Positions 1-7,555 of a DNA stretch of 9,370 nucleotides are shown one piece after another. A program made the position numbers and the translations under genes. The notes under the pieces were generated by a model. That model was not told where the DNA came from. It made no database searches and saw only the letters and a list, made by a program, of their open reading frames with translations. Origin of the DNA: Bacteroidales bacterium (GTDB taxonomy: Bacteria; Bacteroidota; Bacteroidia; Bacteroidales; JALTDM01); the NCBI GenBank assembly GCA_027074135.1, contig JALTDM010000150.1, positions 1 to 9,370 of the forward strand. The letters are read 5' to 3'. Positions within the stretch are counted from its first letter, which is position 1. The number at the start of each line of letters is the position of its first letter.

Positions 1-1115
1 TAGCAGGAAATTTAAAAGACACCTCTAAATTTCTTGAGCTTGCTCAACACCAAATGGGAGATAAGTTTACCGACCTTACAACCTTTGCTCATCAATATAT
101 TGATACATTATCTTTGTCTTATAATGCCGGATTTGCAATTGCAGCGGCAAGTATGATTGTTTCGTTTCTAATATTTATAAGTTTCCGAAAATACTACAAG
201 TCTGCAGATATTACCGAAAAAGAAAAAATGAAAAATAACGACACAAACACTCAAGTTGTTGAACTGTCTAAAGAAGAAACAAGAGAAAGGCTTATAGCTT
301 TATTCTTAGTTTTCTTTGTTGTTATTTTCTTCTGGATGGCATTTCACCAAAATGGCTTTACCCTTACTATCTTTGCAAGGGATTACACCCAGAATGTTGT
401 AGGCAAATATACTTACATACTTTTTGATTTAAAGGCTCTCCTTCCTGTAATTACTGCTATTATAGGAATAATAATGATGCTAAGCAAAAAAGTATCTGTC
501 AAAACAAAAGCTATTGGAGGCGGACTCTTTGTTTTAGGACTTGGGTTTGCAATGTGGTCCACAGGGACATTTCAAGATAAGATGCATATTACACCAGCAA
601 AATTTCAACAATTCAATCCAATATTTATAGTTTTCTTAACACCTGTGGTTATCAGTTTTTTCTCTTGGTTAAGAAAAAGGAAAAAAGAACCTACAACGCC
701 AAGGAAAATAGGCATAGGTATGCTAATAACAGGGTTAGGATTTTTAATTATGGTTATTGCTTCTTACGGACTTCCATCACCGGGATTATTAAATAAAAAT
801 CCTGATATTGGATACAATCTGGTTTCACCTTATTGGCTTATAAGTACCTATTTTGTACTCACCATTGCAGAACTGTTTTTATCTCCGATGGGAATATCAT
901 TTGTTTCCAAAGTAGCACCTCCAAAACTAAAAGGACTTATGCAAGGTGGATGGCTGGGAGCAACTGCTGTCGGGAACTTATTGGCAGGGTTAATTGGAGC
1001 TTTATGGGAAAAAATAGAGCTGTGGCAATTCTTTGGGATTCTGGTATTTATGGCTGTGATGTCGGCTATATTTATCTTTGTAGTAATAAAAAAATTAGAT
1101 AGAGTAACAAAATGA
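1..1115 (+). CDS. POT-family (PTR2) proton-coupled peptide transporter, C-terminal part (5' end outside window)
   Basis: This is the C-terminal portion of a proton-dependent oligopeptide transporter of the MFS superfamily, an inner-membrane importer of di- and tripeptides. The frame is open from base 3 through the first ATG at 54, so 54 is an internal methionine and the gene begins outside the window. About 370 residues are visible; bacterial family members are usually about 450-600. Counting from the Met at 54, hydrophobic segments lie near residues 20-43, 80-100, 118-144, 150-168, 187-206, 220-240, 260-283, 298-318 and 325-346. Family-like motifs are FFWMAFHQNG (about 91-100) at the start of the second half and the late stretch AELFLSPMGISFVSKVAPPKLKG. 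The gene ends at TGA 1113-1115, and the next gene's promoter begins at once. Substrate range cannot be read from the sequence. Family assignment is confident and rests on recalled family motifs. Confidence 0.88.
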   Translation, partial: AGNLKDTSKFLELAQHQMGDKFTDLTTFAHQYIDTLSLSYNAGFAIAAASMIVSFLIFISFRKYYKSADITEKEKMKNNDTNTQVVELSKEETRERLIALFLVFFVVIFFWMAFHQNGFTLTIFARDYTQNVVGKYTYILFDLKALLPVITAIIGIIMMLSKKVSVKTKAIGGGLFVLGLGFAMWSTGTFQDKMHITPAKFQQFNPIFIVFLTPVVISFFSWLRKRKKEPTTPRKIGIGMLITGLGFLIMVIASYGLPSPGLLNKNPDIGYNLVSPYWLISTYFVLTIAELFLSPMGISFVSKVAPPKLKGLMQGGWLGATAVGNLLAGLIGALWEKIELWQFFGILVFMAVMSAIFIFVVIKKLDRVTK

Positions 1116-1116
1116 T

Positions 1117-1147
1117 TTTGCAGATTACATAAAATTACATATCTTTG
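1117..1147 (+). promoter_or_regulatory. Bacteroidota-type promoter for the secreted T9SS protein
   Basis: TTTG at 1117-1120 and TATCTTTG at 1140-1147 match the Bacteroidota -33 (TTTG) and -7 (TAnnTTTG) elements, with a 19-bp spacer. The -33 box directly follows the stop of the transporter gene. Transcription would begin around 1153-1156, giving a leader of roughly 15-20 nt before the ATG at 1172. This rules out the in-frame TTG at 1145, which lies inside the -7 box. Confidence 0.75.
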
Positions 1148-1171
1148 CCAAACAATAAAAAATTAACAACT

Positions 1172-3016
1172 ATGAAAAGAATTATTTTAGCAGTGGTAGC
1201 GGTAATTTTTGCAATTTCTGGGTTTGCACAAAAGAATTTACTTCAAGCTACCGAAAGAATGAAAACAAAGGAAGTCATTCCTTACAAGTCGTATCAGTTA
1301 AATTTAACAAAAGCTATTGGTGATACAATTTGGTACAATGATTTCTCACAAGCAAGTGATTGGACAATGTATCATACCGGAGGTAACGGTGATTGGGCTA
1401 TTCAAAATACTGACGATCCTAGTGCTGGTTATCATACTGGAACTATTCATTCAACAACATGGCAAAACGGATATGCTATTTATGACGCAGATGCTAACGG
1501 TACTGATAATGGAGAAGACGCATACATTGAATATGTAGGAACTTTAGATTTATCTGCTTATCAATCAGTAGCAATTATAGGTCAACAAAAATATCGTAAA
1601 TGGCAAACAACACAAATGTTTATTGAAGTAAGTACAGACAGTGTAAACTGGACATCATTTGAAGTTAATGCTTCAACTCCAACCAGTGTTTCAGATACTA
1701 CTCCATTTAGAGTAAATATTTCTTCTGTTGCTGCAGGGCAAAGCACTGTACATATTAGATTCCACTATCATGGTGGTTGGGACTATGCATGGAATATAGA
1801 TGATATTGCTGTAATAGAAGCACCTCAAGTTGATTTAGCCGGTGAAATGTTTCACGTAAATTTCCTAGGTGGTGGTTGGTATAGCACAATATACAAAAAT
1901 GAAAGAACATACTTTACTAGAGTAGAATCATTTATTTATAATAATGGAATTAATAATGTAACGCCGGAAATGACAGTAGCTCTTAAGAAAGACGGCAATA
2001 CAGTATTTACCAAAACAACAGATTCTACAACAACAATGCAACCCTTGGCACCTGGAACAAGAGATACAATCTTTTGGAATACAATTTATGATACAGCTGG
2101 AGTAGGTGCTGAAAACTTATTTTTAGATACAACAGGAAATTATACTTATAATTTTGAGATTTCTTTAAATGTAAATGGAGATACTGATGAATATCTTGAA
2201 AATAATGTGCCTATAAATAATTTTGAAATCAATATGAGTGATACTCTTATGTCCAGGGCTACAACTATTTCAAGGTTGTTAAGTATTAATTCTTTTTCAG
2301 GAACACAAAGTGGAGATTTTATAGGAACAGTTTATTATTTACCTAATCCGGATACTTTTAAATCGATTTTAATTTATTTAGCTTCAAACCAAAATGCCGG
2401 TACTTATTCAGGTGAAATTCAGCCTGTTGTTTATGAATATGATCTTTCTGCAGGACAATGGAATGAAAAATTAAGCGGAGATCCTATTGATGTAACTACA
2501 TTAGGCGATGGAGATTATTTTCGACTAAATTTTAACTCCGATGGTTTTTCTGAATTATTCCAAGGTGGAACTTTTTATGGCGTAGGTGTAAAAGAATATA
2601 TAGATAGTACACAATATGTTGGAATAGGTGCTGATAACGTATTCCCACATGATTACAAAAATGAAACTATCCTACAATTTGGGGGTTCATTCTACTACAC
2701 AGGGGCAGGTGTTCCAGATGTTAAATTGTATTGGCCTACACATACATCTAATCCTGACACCACTGGCTCAGTTTCAACAGTTGAAATGAACTCACTTAAA
2801 GTTTATCCAAATCCTGCATCAACAAACATTTATGTAGAAAACAACACAGGTGCAACTATCAGCATTTACAATCTAGTTGGAGAAAAAGTTAAAGAAATTG
2901 TTGATGCTGATAAAAATGCTGTTGTAAGTGTAGTAGACCTCAAAGAAGGAACATACATTGTTAAAGTTATTGACAACGACACTGTAAAAACTGCAAAAGT
3001 AAACATCGTTAAGTAA
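1172..3016 (+). CDS. Secreted protein with MAM/jelly-roll-like domain and T9SS type A C-terminal sorting domain
   Basis: This is a 614-residue protein exported by Sec and then probably secreted or surface-anchored by the type IX system. Residues 1-19 form a signal peptide (MKRII, hydrophobic core, cleavage near GFA|Q). Residues about 50-216 look like a MAM/choice-of-anchor-J-type jelly roll: WYNDFS near the start, DSVNWTSFEV in the middle, and WNIDDIAVIEAP at its end. The region from about 220 to 530 is beta-rich extracellular sequence I do not recognise. Residues about 540-614 are a Por/T9SS sorting tail, with LKVYPNPAS (542-550), SIYNLVGEKV and GTYIVKV. The ATG at 1172 is chosen because the frame's earlier TTG at 1145 lies inside the promoter and because the signal peptide starts here. 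There is no Shine-Dalgarno, as is usual in the phylum. The gene is transcribed alone, between its own promoter and terminator. I see no catalytic motif; adhesion or glycan binding is a guess. Confidence 0.85.
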   Translation: MKRIILAVVAVIFAISGFAQKNLLQATERMKTKEVIPYKSYQLNLTKAIGDTIWYNDFSQASDWTMYHTGGNGDWAIQNTDDPSAGYHTGTIHSTTWQNGYAIYDADANGTDNGEDAYIEYVGTLDLSAYQSVAIIGQQKYRKWQTTQMFIEVSTDSVNWTSFEVNASTPTSVSDTTPFRVNISSVAAGQSTVHIRFHYHGGWDYAWNIDDIAVIEAPQVDLAGEMFHVNFLGGGWYSTIYKNERTYFTRVESFIYNNGINNVTPEMTVALKKDGNTVFTKTTDSTTTMQPLAPGTRDTIFWNTIYDTAGVGAENLFLDTTGNYTYNFEISLNVNGDTDEYLENNVPINNFEINMSDTLMSRATTISRLLSINSFSGTQSGDFIGTVYYLPNPDTFKSILIYLASNQNAGTYSGEIQPVVYEYDLSAGQWNEKLSGDPIDVTTLGDGDYFRLNFNSDGFSELFQGGTFYGVGVKEYIDSTQYVGIGADNVFPHDYKNETILQFGGSFYYTGAGVPDVKLYWPTHTSNPDTTGSVSTVEMNSLKVYPNPASTNIYVENNTGATISIYNLVGEKVKEIVDADKNAVVSVVDLKEGTYIVKVIDNDTVKTAKVNIVK

Positions 3017-3043
3017 AGGTTAATTTACTTATAAAAATTAAAA

Positions 3044-3069
3044 GGTCTCCATTGCGGAGGCCTTTTTTT
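3044..3069 (+). terminator. Rho-independent terminator after the secreted T9SS protein gene
   Basis: A seven-pair stem GGTCTCC / GGAGGCC (one G-U pair) encloses the loop ATTGC and is followed by seven T. An A-rich stretch before the stem could pair with the T tract. It lies 28 bp after the stop codon and upstream of the aldolase promoter, so it separates the two transcription units. Confidence 0.88.
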
Positions 3070-3081
3070 ATTTTTGCAATT

Positions 3082-3109
3082 ATTGATAAATAAAAAAATA
3101 TTAACTTTG
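3082..3109 (+). promoter_or_regulatory. Probable promoter of the aldolase-accD unit
   Basis: TAACTTTG at 3102-3109 is a full match to the Bacteroidota -7 element TAnnTTTG and lies 23 bp before the aldolase ATG. The -33 element is less clear. ATTG at 3082-3085 leaves a 16-bp spacer, shorter than usual, and TTTG at 3073-3076 leaves 25 bp, longer than usual. The -7 box is well supported; the upstream half is not. Confidence 0.6.
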
Positions 3110-3132
3110 CTAAAAATTAAAAACCAGCAACA

Positions 3133-4191
3133 ATGGCAACAATAGACAAAATAGTAGAACTTTTAGGCGACAAAGCCGACTATTTATTGAATTATAAAAC
3201 CAAAACAATTCCTAAAGAAAAATTACATTTACCGGGACCTGATTTCGTTGACAGGGTAGTTTTCCCATCAAACAGAAATATAAATGTAATGAAGAATCTT
3301 CAATGGTTATTTAACCACGGAAGATTAGCAGGAACAGGCTACTTGTCAATTTTACCTGTAGACCAAGGTATAGAACACAGTGCAGGTGCATCATTTGCTC
3401 CAAATCCGGATTATTTTGATCCTGAAAATATCATCAAACTTGCAATAGAAGGAGGCACAAATGCAGTGGCTACCACAATTGGAGTTTTGGGTAGTGTAGC
3501 AAGAAAATACGCACACAAGATACCTTTCATTGCAAAAATAAATCACAATGAATTATTGACTTATCCTAACAAATATGACCAAATAATGTTTGCTTCTGTT
3601 GATGAAGCATGGAATCTTGGTGCAGTTGGTATAGGTGCAACAATATACTTCGGCTCACCTGAAAGTAACAGACAAATAATTGAAGTTTCACAAGCATTCG
3701 AAAGGGCACATGAACTCGGTATGTTTACAGTACTTTGGTGCTATCTTCGCAATAGTGCATTTAAAAAAGACGGTGTAGATTATCATCTTGCAGCCGATCT
3801 TACAGGACAAGCAAACCATCTCGGTGTAACAATCCAAGCTGATATTGTAAAACAAAAAATGCCTGAAACTAACGGTGGTTTTAAAGCACTCAAGTTTGGA
3901 AAAACAAACGAAAAAGTTTATACAGAACTGACAAATAACCATCCGATTGATTTGACAAGATATCAAGTTATAAGCAGTTATATGGGAAGAGCAGGTCTGA
4001 TCAACTCAGGTGGTGCATCAGGCAACAACGACCTTGCAGATGCCATTTATACAGCTGTGGTAAACAAACGTGCAGGCGGAATGGGACTTATCACAGGTAG
4101 AAAATCATTCCAAAAACCAATGAAAGAAGGTATAGAACTCTTGCATGCTATTCAAGATGTTTACCTTGCAGATGAAATTACAGTAGCTTAA
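3133..4191 (+). CDS. fbaB: Class I fructose-bisphosphate aldolase, DhnA/FbaB type
   Basis: This cytoplasmic glycolytic/gluconeogenic enzyme splits or forms fructose 1,6-bisphosphate through a Schiff base. The 352 residues match the length of E. coli FbaB (about 350) and form one TIM-barrel domain. Visible family signatures are ILPVDQGIEHS (73-83, with the conserved Asp77), the stretch FIAKINHNELLTYP, and ADIVKQKMPETNGG (236-249). By comparison with the DhnA family, Lys240 is the likely Schiff-base lysine. Glycine-rich segments INSGGASGN and GGMGLITGRKSFQKP near the C-terminus fit the phosphate-binding loops. The ATG at 3133 follows an A-rich leader without Shine-Dalgarno. accD begins 14 bp after the stop, which points to co-transcription of central carbon and fatty-acid synthesis genes. 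The family is sure; the identity of the lysine is inferred. Confidence 0.95.
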   Translation: MATIDKIVELLGDKADYLLNYKTKTIPKEKLHLPGPDFVDRVVFPSNRNINVMKNLQWLFNHGRLAGTGYLSILPVDQGIEHSAGASFAPNPDYFDPENIIKLAIEGGTNAVATTIGVLGSVARKYAHKIPFIAKINHNELLTYPNKYDQIMFASVDEAWNLGAVGIGATIYFGSPESNRQIIEVSQAFERAHELGMFTVLWCYLRNSAFKKDGVDYHLAADLTGQANHLGVTIQADIVKQKMPETNGGFKALKFGKTNEKVYTELTNNHPIDLTRYQVISSYMGRAGLINSGGASGNNDLADAIYTAVVNKRAGGMGLITGRKSFQKPMKEGIELLHAIQDVYLADEITVA

Positions 4192-4205
4192 CAAAAACAA
4201 TTTTT

Positions 4206-5051
4206 ATGGGTTGGTTCAAAAGATTTAAACAAGGTATAACAACCTCGACAAAAGAAAAAAAAGAAATAAAAGAAGGTCTTTGGTTCAAGTGCCCGGAATG
4301 CGGGCACATTGTTCCAAAGGACGAACACGAAGAAAACTTATTCGTGTGTCAAAAGTGTAATTACCACGACAGAATACCGAGCAAAGAATATTTCAAAATA
4401 CTTTTCGATGATGATAAATACGAAGTTCTATTTGAAAATATCTTACCTAAAGATCCGCTAAATTTTGTTGACAGAAAACCATACAAACAAAGACTTGAAG
4501 AAACCATAAAAAAAACTAAAACTACCGAAGCAATTACAGTTGCAACAGGTAAAATAAACAAAATACCTGCAGTGGTTGCCTCAATGAATTTTAATTTTAT
4601 AGGCGGCTCTATGGGGTCAGTTGTAGGAGAAAGAATATCAAGAGCAGTTGATTTTTGTATTGAAAATAATTTACCATTGATAATTATTTCGAAATCAGGT
4701 GGTGCCAGAATGATGGAATCATCGCTATCGCTTATGCAAATGGCAAAAACATCTGCGAAACTGACACAACTCTCCAAGGCCGGATTGCCATATATTTCTT
4801 TAATGACAAATCCTACAACAGGTGGTGTTTCCGCATCATTCGCTATGCTCGGTGATATAAACATTGCAGAACCCGGAGCACTTATAGGTTTTGCAGGTCC
4901 TCGTGTAATTAAGGAAACTATAAAAAAGGATTTGCCGGAAGGATTCCAAACTTCTGAATTCCTACTTGAACACGGATTCCTTGATTACATAGTAGAAAGA
5001 AAAGAATTGAAAGATAAAATAGCCCTCCAGCTAAGATTATTTTTAAATTAA
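4206..5051 (+). CDS. accD: Acetyl-CoA carboxylase, carboxyltransferase subunit beta
   Basis: AccD, together with AccA, transfers the carboxyl group from carboxybiotin on AccB to acetyl-CoA, making malonyl-CoA for fatty-acid synthesis in the cytoplasm. The 281 residues are a full-length bacterial beta subunit. The N-terminal zinc ribbon is complete, with Cys29, Cys32, Cys48 and Cys51 (CPEC ... CQKC). The crotonase-fold carboxyltransferase domain follows, with SGGARMMES (164-172) and the oxyanion-type loop TTGGVSASFAMLGD (204-217). The late segment EPGALIGFAGPRVI is also typical. The start at 4206 is 14 bp after the aldolase stop, and MGWFKR is a usual AccD beginning. The tRNA gene begins 10 bp after the stop. 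accA and the biotin subunits are not in this window. Confidence 0.97.
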   Translation: MGWFKRFKQGITTSTKEKKEIKEGLWFKCPECGHIVPKDEHEENLFVCQKCNYHDRIPSKEYFKILFDDDKYEVLFENILPKDPLNFVDRKPYKQRLEETIKKTKTTEAITVATGKINKIPAVVASMNFNFIGGSMGSVVGERISRAVDFCIENNLPLIIISKSGGARMMESSLSLMQMAKTSAKLTQLSKAGLPYISLMTNPTTGGVSASFAMLGDINIAEPGALIGFAGPRVIKETIKKDLPEGFQTSEFLLEHGFLDYIVERKELKDKIALQLRLFLN

Positions 5052-5061
5052 ACCCAATACT

Positions 5062-5133
5062 GCCCCGATAGTTTAATGGATAGAACTACGGACTTCGGAT
5101 CCGTCGGTGGGGGTTCGAATCCTCCTCGGGGCA
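5062..5133 (+). tRNA. tRNA-Arg, anticodon UCG
   Basis: The 72-nt sequence folds as a full cloverleaf. The acceptor stem is GCCCCGA with TCGGGGC (5062-5068 / 5126-5132) and the discriminator A is at 5133. The D stem is GTTT/GAAC. The anticodon stem is ACGGA/TCCGT around the loop CTTCGGA (5093-5099), with TCG at 5095-5097, which reads CGA codons. The variable loop is four bases, and the T arm is GGGGG/CCTCC around TTCGAAT. CCA is not encoded. It lies 10 bp after accD and 3 bp before the end of a convergent gene, so it is probably processed from the accD transcript unless a promoter lies inside accD. Confidence 0.96.
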
Positions 5134-5136
5134 CTT

Positions 5137-6426
5137 TTATTGCTTTAAACTATTTGCCTTGGATACTGCTACCAAACGAGTATAACGTCCTCCCGCAGGT
5201 CTGAAATAAACATATACCAGGTAATCATTCTCGGTATCGTTATAGCTGCCTTCTATCAAAGTATCATCAGGTTTTCCCGTTTGTTTATCTACAAAAGTAT
5301 AGTGGTAATTGTAAAAACCTTGTTTTAATAATAATGAAGTATAATATGCTTTGTGTTCATAATCATATTTCAACTTATTTTCGTCTGTATATTGCCAGTT
5401 AGTCATTTCTCCCGAAATATACAAGTCGCCTGTCAATAACGGCACATCATACGGCAAATAAAAATGTACATAAACATAATCTGCTTCCAACTCGGGATTA
5501 TTTCCGTCTTGCACATCAATATAATATTTCCCGTTCAAATCTTTTTCATAAAGATATTGTTTATACTTTTTTACGGGATCGGGATATAAATAAAAGTGAT
5601 AATAAGGTTTTTCATATCTTATAGTTGCTATATGTTGCGACAAAAAACGTGTCGTTTTAGTATTAAAATAACGAAACTCATTATTGCCTTTAAACAGCAA
5701 TTTGTCGTCATAGCGATAAATTAACTTTTTATCTTGTATGGAATATGGTTTTATATTTTTATGCAAAGTTTTCCACCTATTGTTTTGCAAAATGTATAAT
5801 TTAATTTGATCCATTGGAGATGTAACACCCGACAAGGAACTTATATCCAAATTAACATATAATTCTTGATAATTTTTACGGTACATTGGCAATTCCGGCG
5901 TCTTTACCCTAATATTTACCTTAATCATATCTTCCGTAATAACAAACCTTTTGCTTAATAAGATCTTATCTTCGTTGTCCGATTCATAAACATATAAGAC
6001 ATAATTACCAGAAATCTTAAAACCTATGTTATCATTCGGAAACTCATATTTGTAATGCACATAATACATTAACGTGTTGAAAGAATAATCGTAGTCCGTA
6101 ATGTTATCAACTTCAAAAGTTGTCATATAGTCCATGGTAGAAATATTGGATGGCTTCCAGTTTTCATCGCAATGAACAAATTTTACGGACAAGTTACGTG
6201 CATTACCAGTCAAATCGTCAAACATTAAAACCAATTTATCTCCGGAATTTAACCTGAGTACAGGATACGACAGAGAATTGCCTTTTTGAAAGAGCAAGAC
6301 GGTTTTTATAGAATCTTCATAAACATAATCGTCATACCTTAATTGCACTGCACTTGAATACAAAGTAACTAATAAGAAAACTATGCTTAAAACGATTTTA
6401 CCATTAATCTTCCTTTTTCGTCCCAT
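5137..6426 (-). CDS. DUF5103 / type IX secretion system plug-type protein
   Basis: This 429-residue exported protein resembles the Bacteroidota DUF5103 family. A member of that family was found as the 'plug' closing the periplasmic side of the SprA translocon in Flavobacterium. Residues 1-27 are a signal peptide with a basic start (MGRKRK) and a hydrophobic core. Family-like motifs are YPVLRLNSGDKL, LMFDDL (67-72), FVHCDENWKPS (83-93), DYDYSFNT (111-118), YEFPND and SGNYVLYVY (139-147). A C-terminal beta-sandwich (about 310-425) carries GDLYISGEMTNWQ and LKQGFYNYHY. The start at 6426 lies inside the last codons of the upstream gene, which overlaps it by 40 bp in another frame, so translation is probably coupled. 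AAGGA sits directly against this ATG, too close for an ordinary ribosome site. The exact role in this organism is inferred from the family. Confidence 0.85.
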   Translation of the reverse strand: MGRKRKINGKIVLSIVFLLVTLYSSAVQLRYDDYVYEDSIKTVLLFQKGNSLSYPVLRLNSGDKLVLMFDDLTGNARNLSVKFVHCDENWKPSNISTMDYMTTFEVDNITDYDYSFNTLMYYVHYKYEFPNDNIGFKISGNYVLYVYESDNEDKILLSKRFVITEDMIKVNIRVKTPELPMYRKNYQELYVNLDISSLSGVTSPMDQIKLYILQNNRWKTLHKNIKPYSIQDKKLIYRYDDKLLFKGNNEFRYFNTKTTRFLSQHIATIRYEKPYYHFYLYPDPVKKYKQYLYEKDLNGKYYIDVQDGNNPELEADYVYVHFYLPYDVPLLTGDLYISGEMTNWQYTDENKLKYDYEHKAYYTSLLLKQGFYNYHYTFVDKQTGKPDDTLIEGSYNDTENDYLVYVYFRPAGGRYTRLVAVSKANSLKQ

Positions 6427-7505
6427 TCCTTTTTGTTAATAAATTTACCATTATTAAAAATTGCTTCCTTTTTCTTTATACCATTAGGATACCACCAAGT
6501 ATTAATTCCGTCAAGTTTACCATCTTTATAATGTACCAACATTTTTATTTGTCCGTTAGGATACCACAATTTCCACTCTCCAATTTTCACTCCTTCTTTA
6601 AATATTCCTATTAATTTTTCAGAACCATTACTATACCAATATTGCCAAACTCCATCTTTTTTACCGTTCACATACTGCCCGACTAAGCCTTTTTGCCCCG
6701 ATTTGTAATATTTAAAAACCTTGCCGGTATATGGTTTACTGTCTTTAAAAGCCATCTTACCTTTTCTATCTAGCAAATCCAGACTTATACCCTGCTTCAT
6801 TGATTTGTCCAGAAGGCTTTGGAAATAGCTGATTACAACACCCTTGTATTGGTCGGACTCCATAAGGTTGCCGTTTTTTTTGCCTTTTACCAGCATGGTC
6901 ACATTTAACGAGCCTTCAACGGGACAATAAGCACATGGCAAAATCAACAACAAAACTTTTATTTTATCATCTATGTGATCTATTTTTACTTTTCGCCAGA
7001 CATAAAAATTATCTGTTTTCCTTTTTGATTTACGTTGATATTCTTTAAAGACCTTCAAGAAATTATCTATAGTACCCTTATCCCTTGCTGCAAAAGTTAG
7101 TAGAACTTCTTCCTTTTTATTCCTTTTATTTTGCCATTTGAGTGGCATAAAATAATTGTATGCCACTGTTTTTACTTCTTCGAGTAAAAACAAAGAATCT
7201 TCTAACGAAACATTCAAATTTTTAGGCAGTTGGGCAAGCGGCTGACGGAATCTTTTATATCCTATTGCCGAAATTAGTAAGTCATGATCTTTTTTTAAAG
7301 AATCAGGATAGTCCAAGTAAAATTTTCCCTCGTCATCAGACATTGTACCTATTTCAGTCCCGGGAATCACAACATTTGCAAACTGAATAGGCTTTTTATC
7401 ATCTGCAGCAGTAATCTTACCTTTTATATAAGACTGTGAAAATAAAACAAGAGGATATATACTGAAAAATGTTATAACGAAAACAAATAAAATTTTCCTA
7501 CCCAT
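6387..7505 (-). CDS. Exported protein with CarboxypepD_reg-like domain and C-terminal MORN_2 repeats
   Basis: This 372-residue protein has a signal peptide (about 1-24, ending LFSQ). Residues about 25-100 form a carboxypeptidase-regulatory-like (CarboxypepD_reg/DUF4480-type) domain, with IKGKITAADDKKPIQFANV, GTMSDDEGKFYLDYP and ISAIGYK. Residues about 101-255 are a basic region I do not recognise; it contains a CAYC motif (Cys191, Cys194). Residues about 258-372 are MORN_2-type repeats, with YYKSG, WYSNG, WYPNG and WWYPNG exactly 24 residues apart, then a degenerate WDEKG. The location is periplasmic or outer-membrane associated. The gene is first of a two-gene unit, overlapping the plug-type gene by 40 bp, with a promoter-like element 18 bp upstream of the ATG. 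The shared expression suggests a role near T9SS or outer-membrane assembly, but function is unknown. YwqK-type 'antitoxin' labels often given to MORN_2 proteins are not supported here. Confidence 0.8.
   Translation of the reverse strand: MGRKILFVFVITFFSIYPLVLFSQSYIKGKITAADDKKPIQFANVVIPGTEIGTMSDDEGKFYLDYPDSLKKDHDLLISAIGYKRFRQPLAQLPKNLNVSLEDSLFLLEEVKTVAYNYFMPLKWQNKRNKKEEVLLTFAARDKGTIDNFLKVFKEYQRKSKRKTDNFYVWRKVKIDHIDDKIKVLLLILPCAYCPVEGSLNVTMLVKGKKNGNLMESDQYKGVVISYFQSLLDKSMKQGISLDLLDRKGKMAFKDSKPYTGKVFKYYKSGQKGLVGQYVNGKKDGVWQYWYSNGSEKLIGIFKEGVKIGEWKLWYPNGQIKMLVHYKDGKLDGINTWWYPNGIKKKEAIFNNGKFINKKEWDEKGRLMVKSF
6390..6734 (-). repeat. In-frame 72-bp-period tandem repeats encoding the MORN_2 array
   Basis: The C-terminal third of the gene is built of units with a 72-bp (24-residue) period. 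On the + strand, CCATTAGGATACCACC at 6481, CCGTTAGGATACCAC at 6553 and CCATTACTATACCA at 6625 are exactly 72 bp apart and each encode W-Y-x-N-G. A fourth unit (YYKSG) lies further upstream in the gene and a fifth, worn unit (WDEKG) is at the C-terminus. The identity between the two best units suggests fairly recent duplication or exchange. Confidence 0.75.
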
Positions 7506-7522
7506 TTAATTCATATTTTATG

Positions 7523-7554
7523 CAAATATACAAAAGTTTATCCGGATTATGAAA
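7523..7554 (-). promoter_or_regulatory. Probable promoter of the CarboxypepD/MORN_2-plug unit
   Basis: Read on the - strand, TATATTTG (7530-7523) fits the -7 element TAnnTTTG, and TTTC (7554-7551) is a three-of-four match to the -33 element, with a 20-bp spacer. It lies in the 50-bp gap between the marC-family stop and the ATG at 7505, so the pair need not depend on read-through from the upstream gene. Confidence 0.6.
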
Positions 7555-7555
7555 C

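Noticed and set aside
833..1102. 89-residue + strand open frame
   Set aside because: It is a shifted frame within the peptide transporter, whose own frame is intact and conserved.
1317..1538. 73-residue + strand open frame
   Set aside because: It is a shifted frame within the secreted T9SS protein.
3688..3966. 92-residue cysteine-rich open frame on the - strand inside the aldolase gene
   Set aside because: It is antisense to the conserved aldolase; the odd composition is the mirror of aldolase codons.
4361..4864. 167-residue open frame on the - strand inside accD
   Set aside because: It is antisense to a complete, strongly conserved accD, has no promoter or ribosome site, and its sequence matches nothing I know.
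6390..6734. MORN_2 repeats as a toxin-antitoxin (YwqK-like) antitoxin
   Set aside because: The array is fused to a signal peptide and a CarboxypepD_reg-like domain and has no toxin neighbour, so the envelope setting is the better reading.
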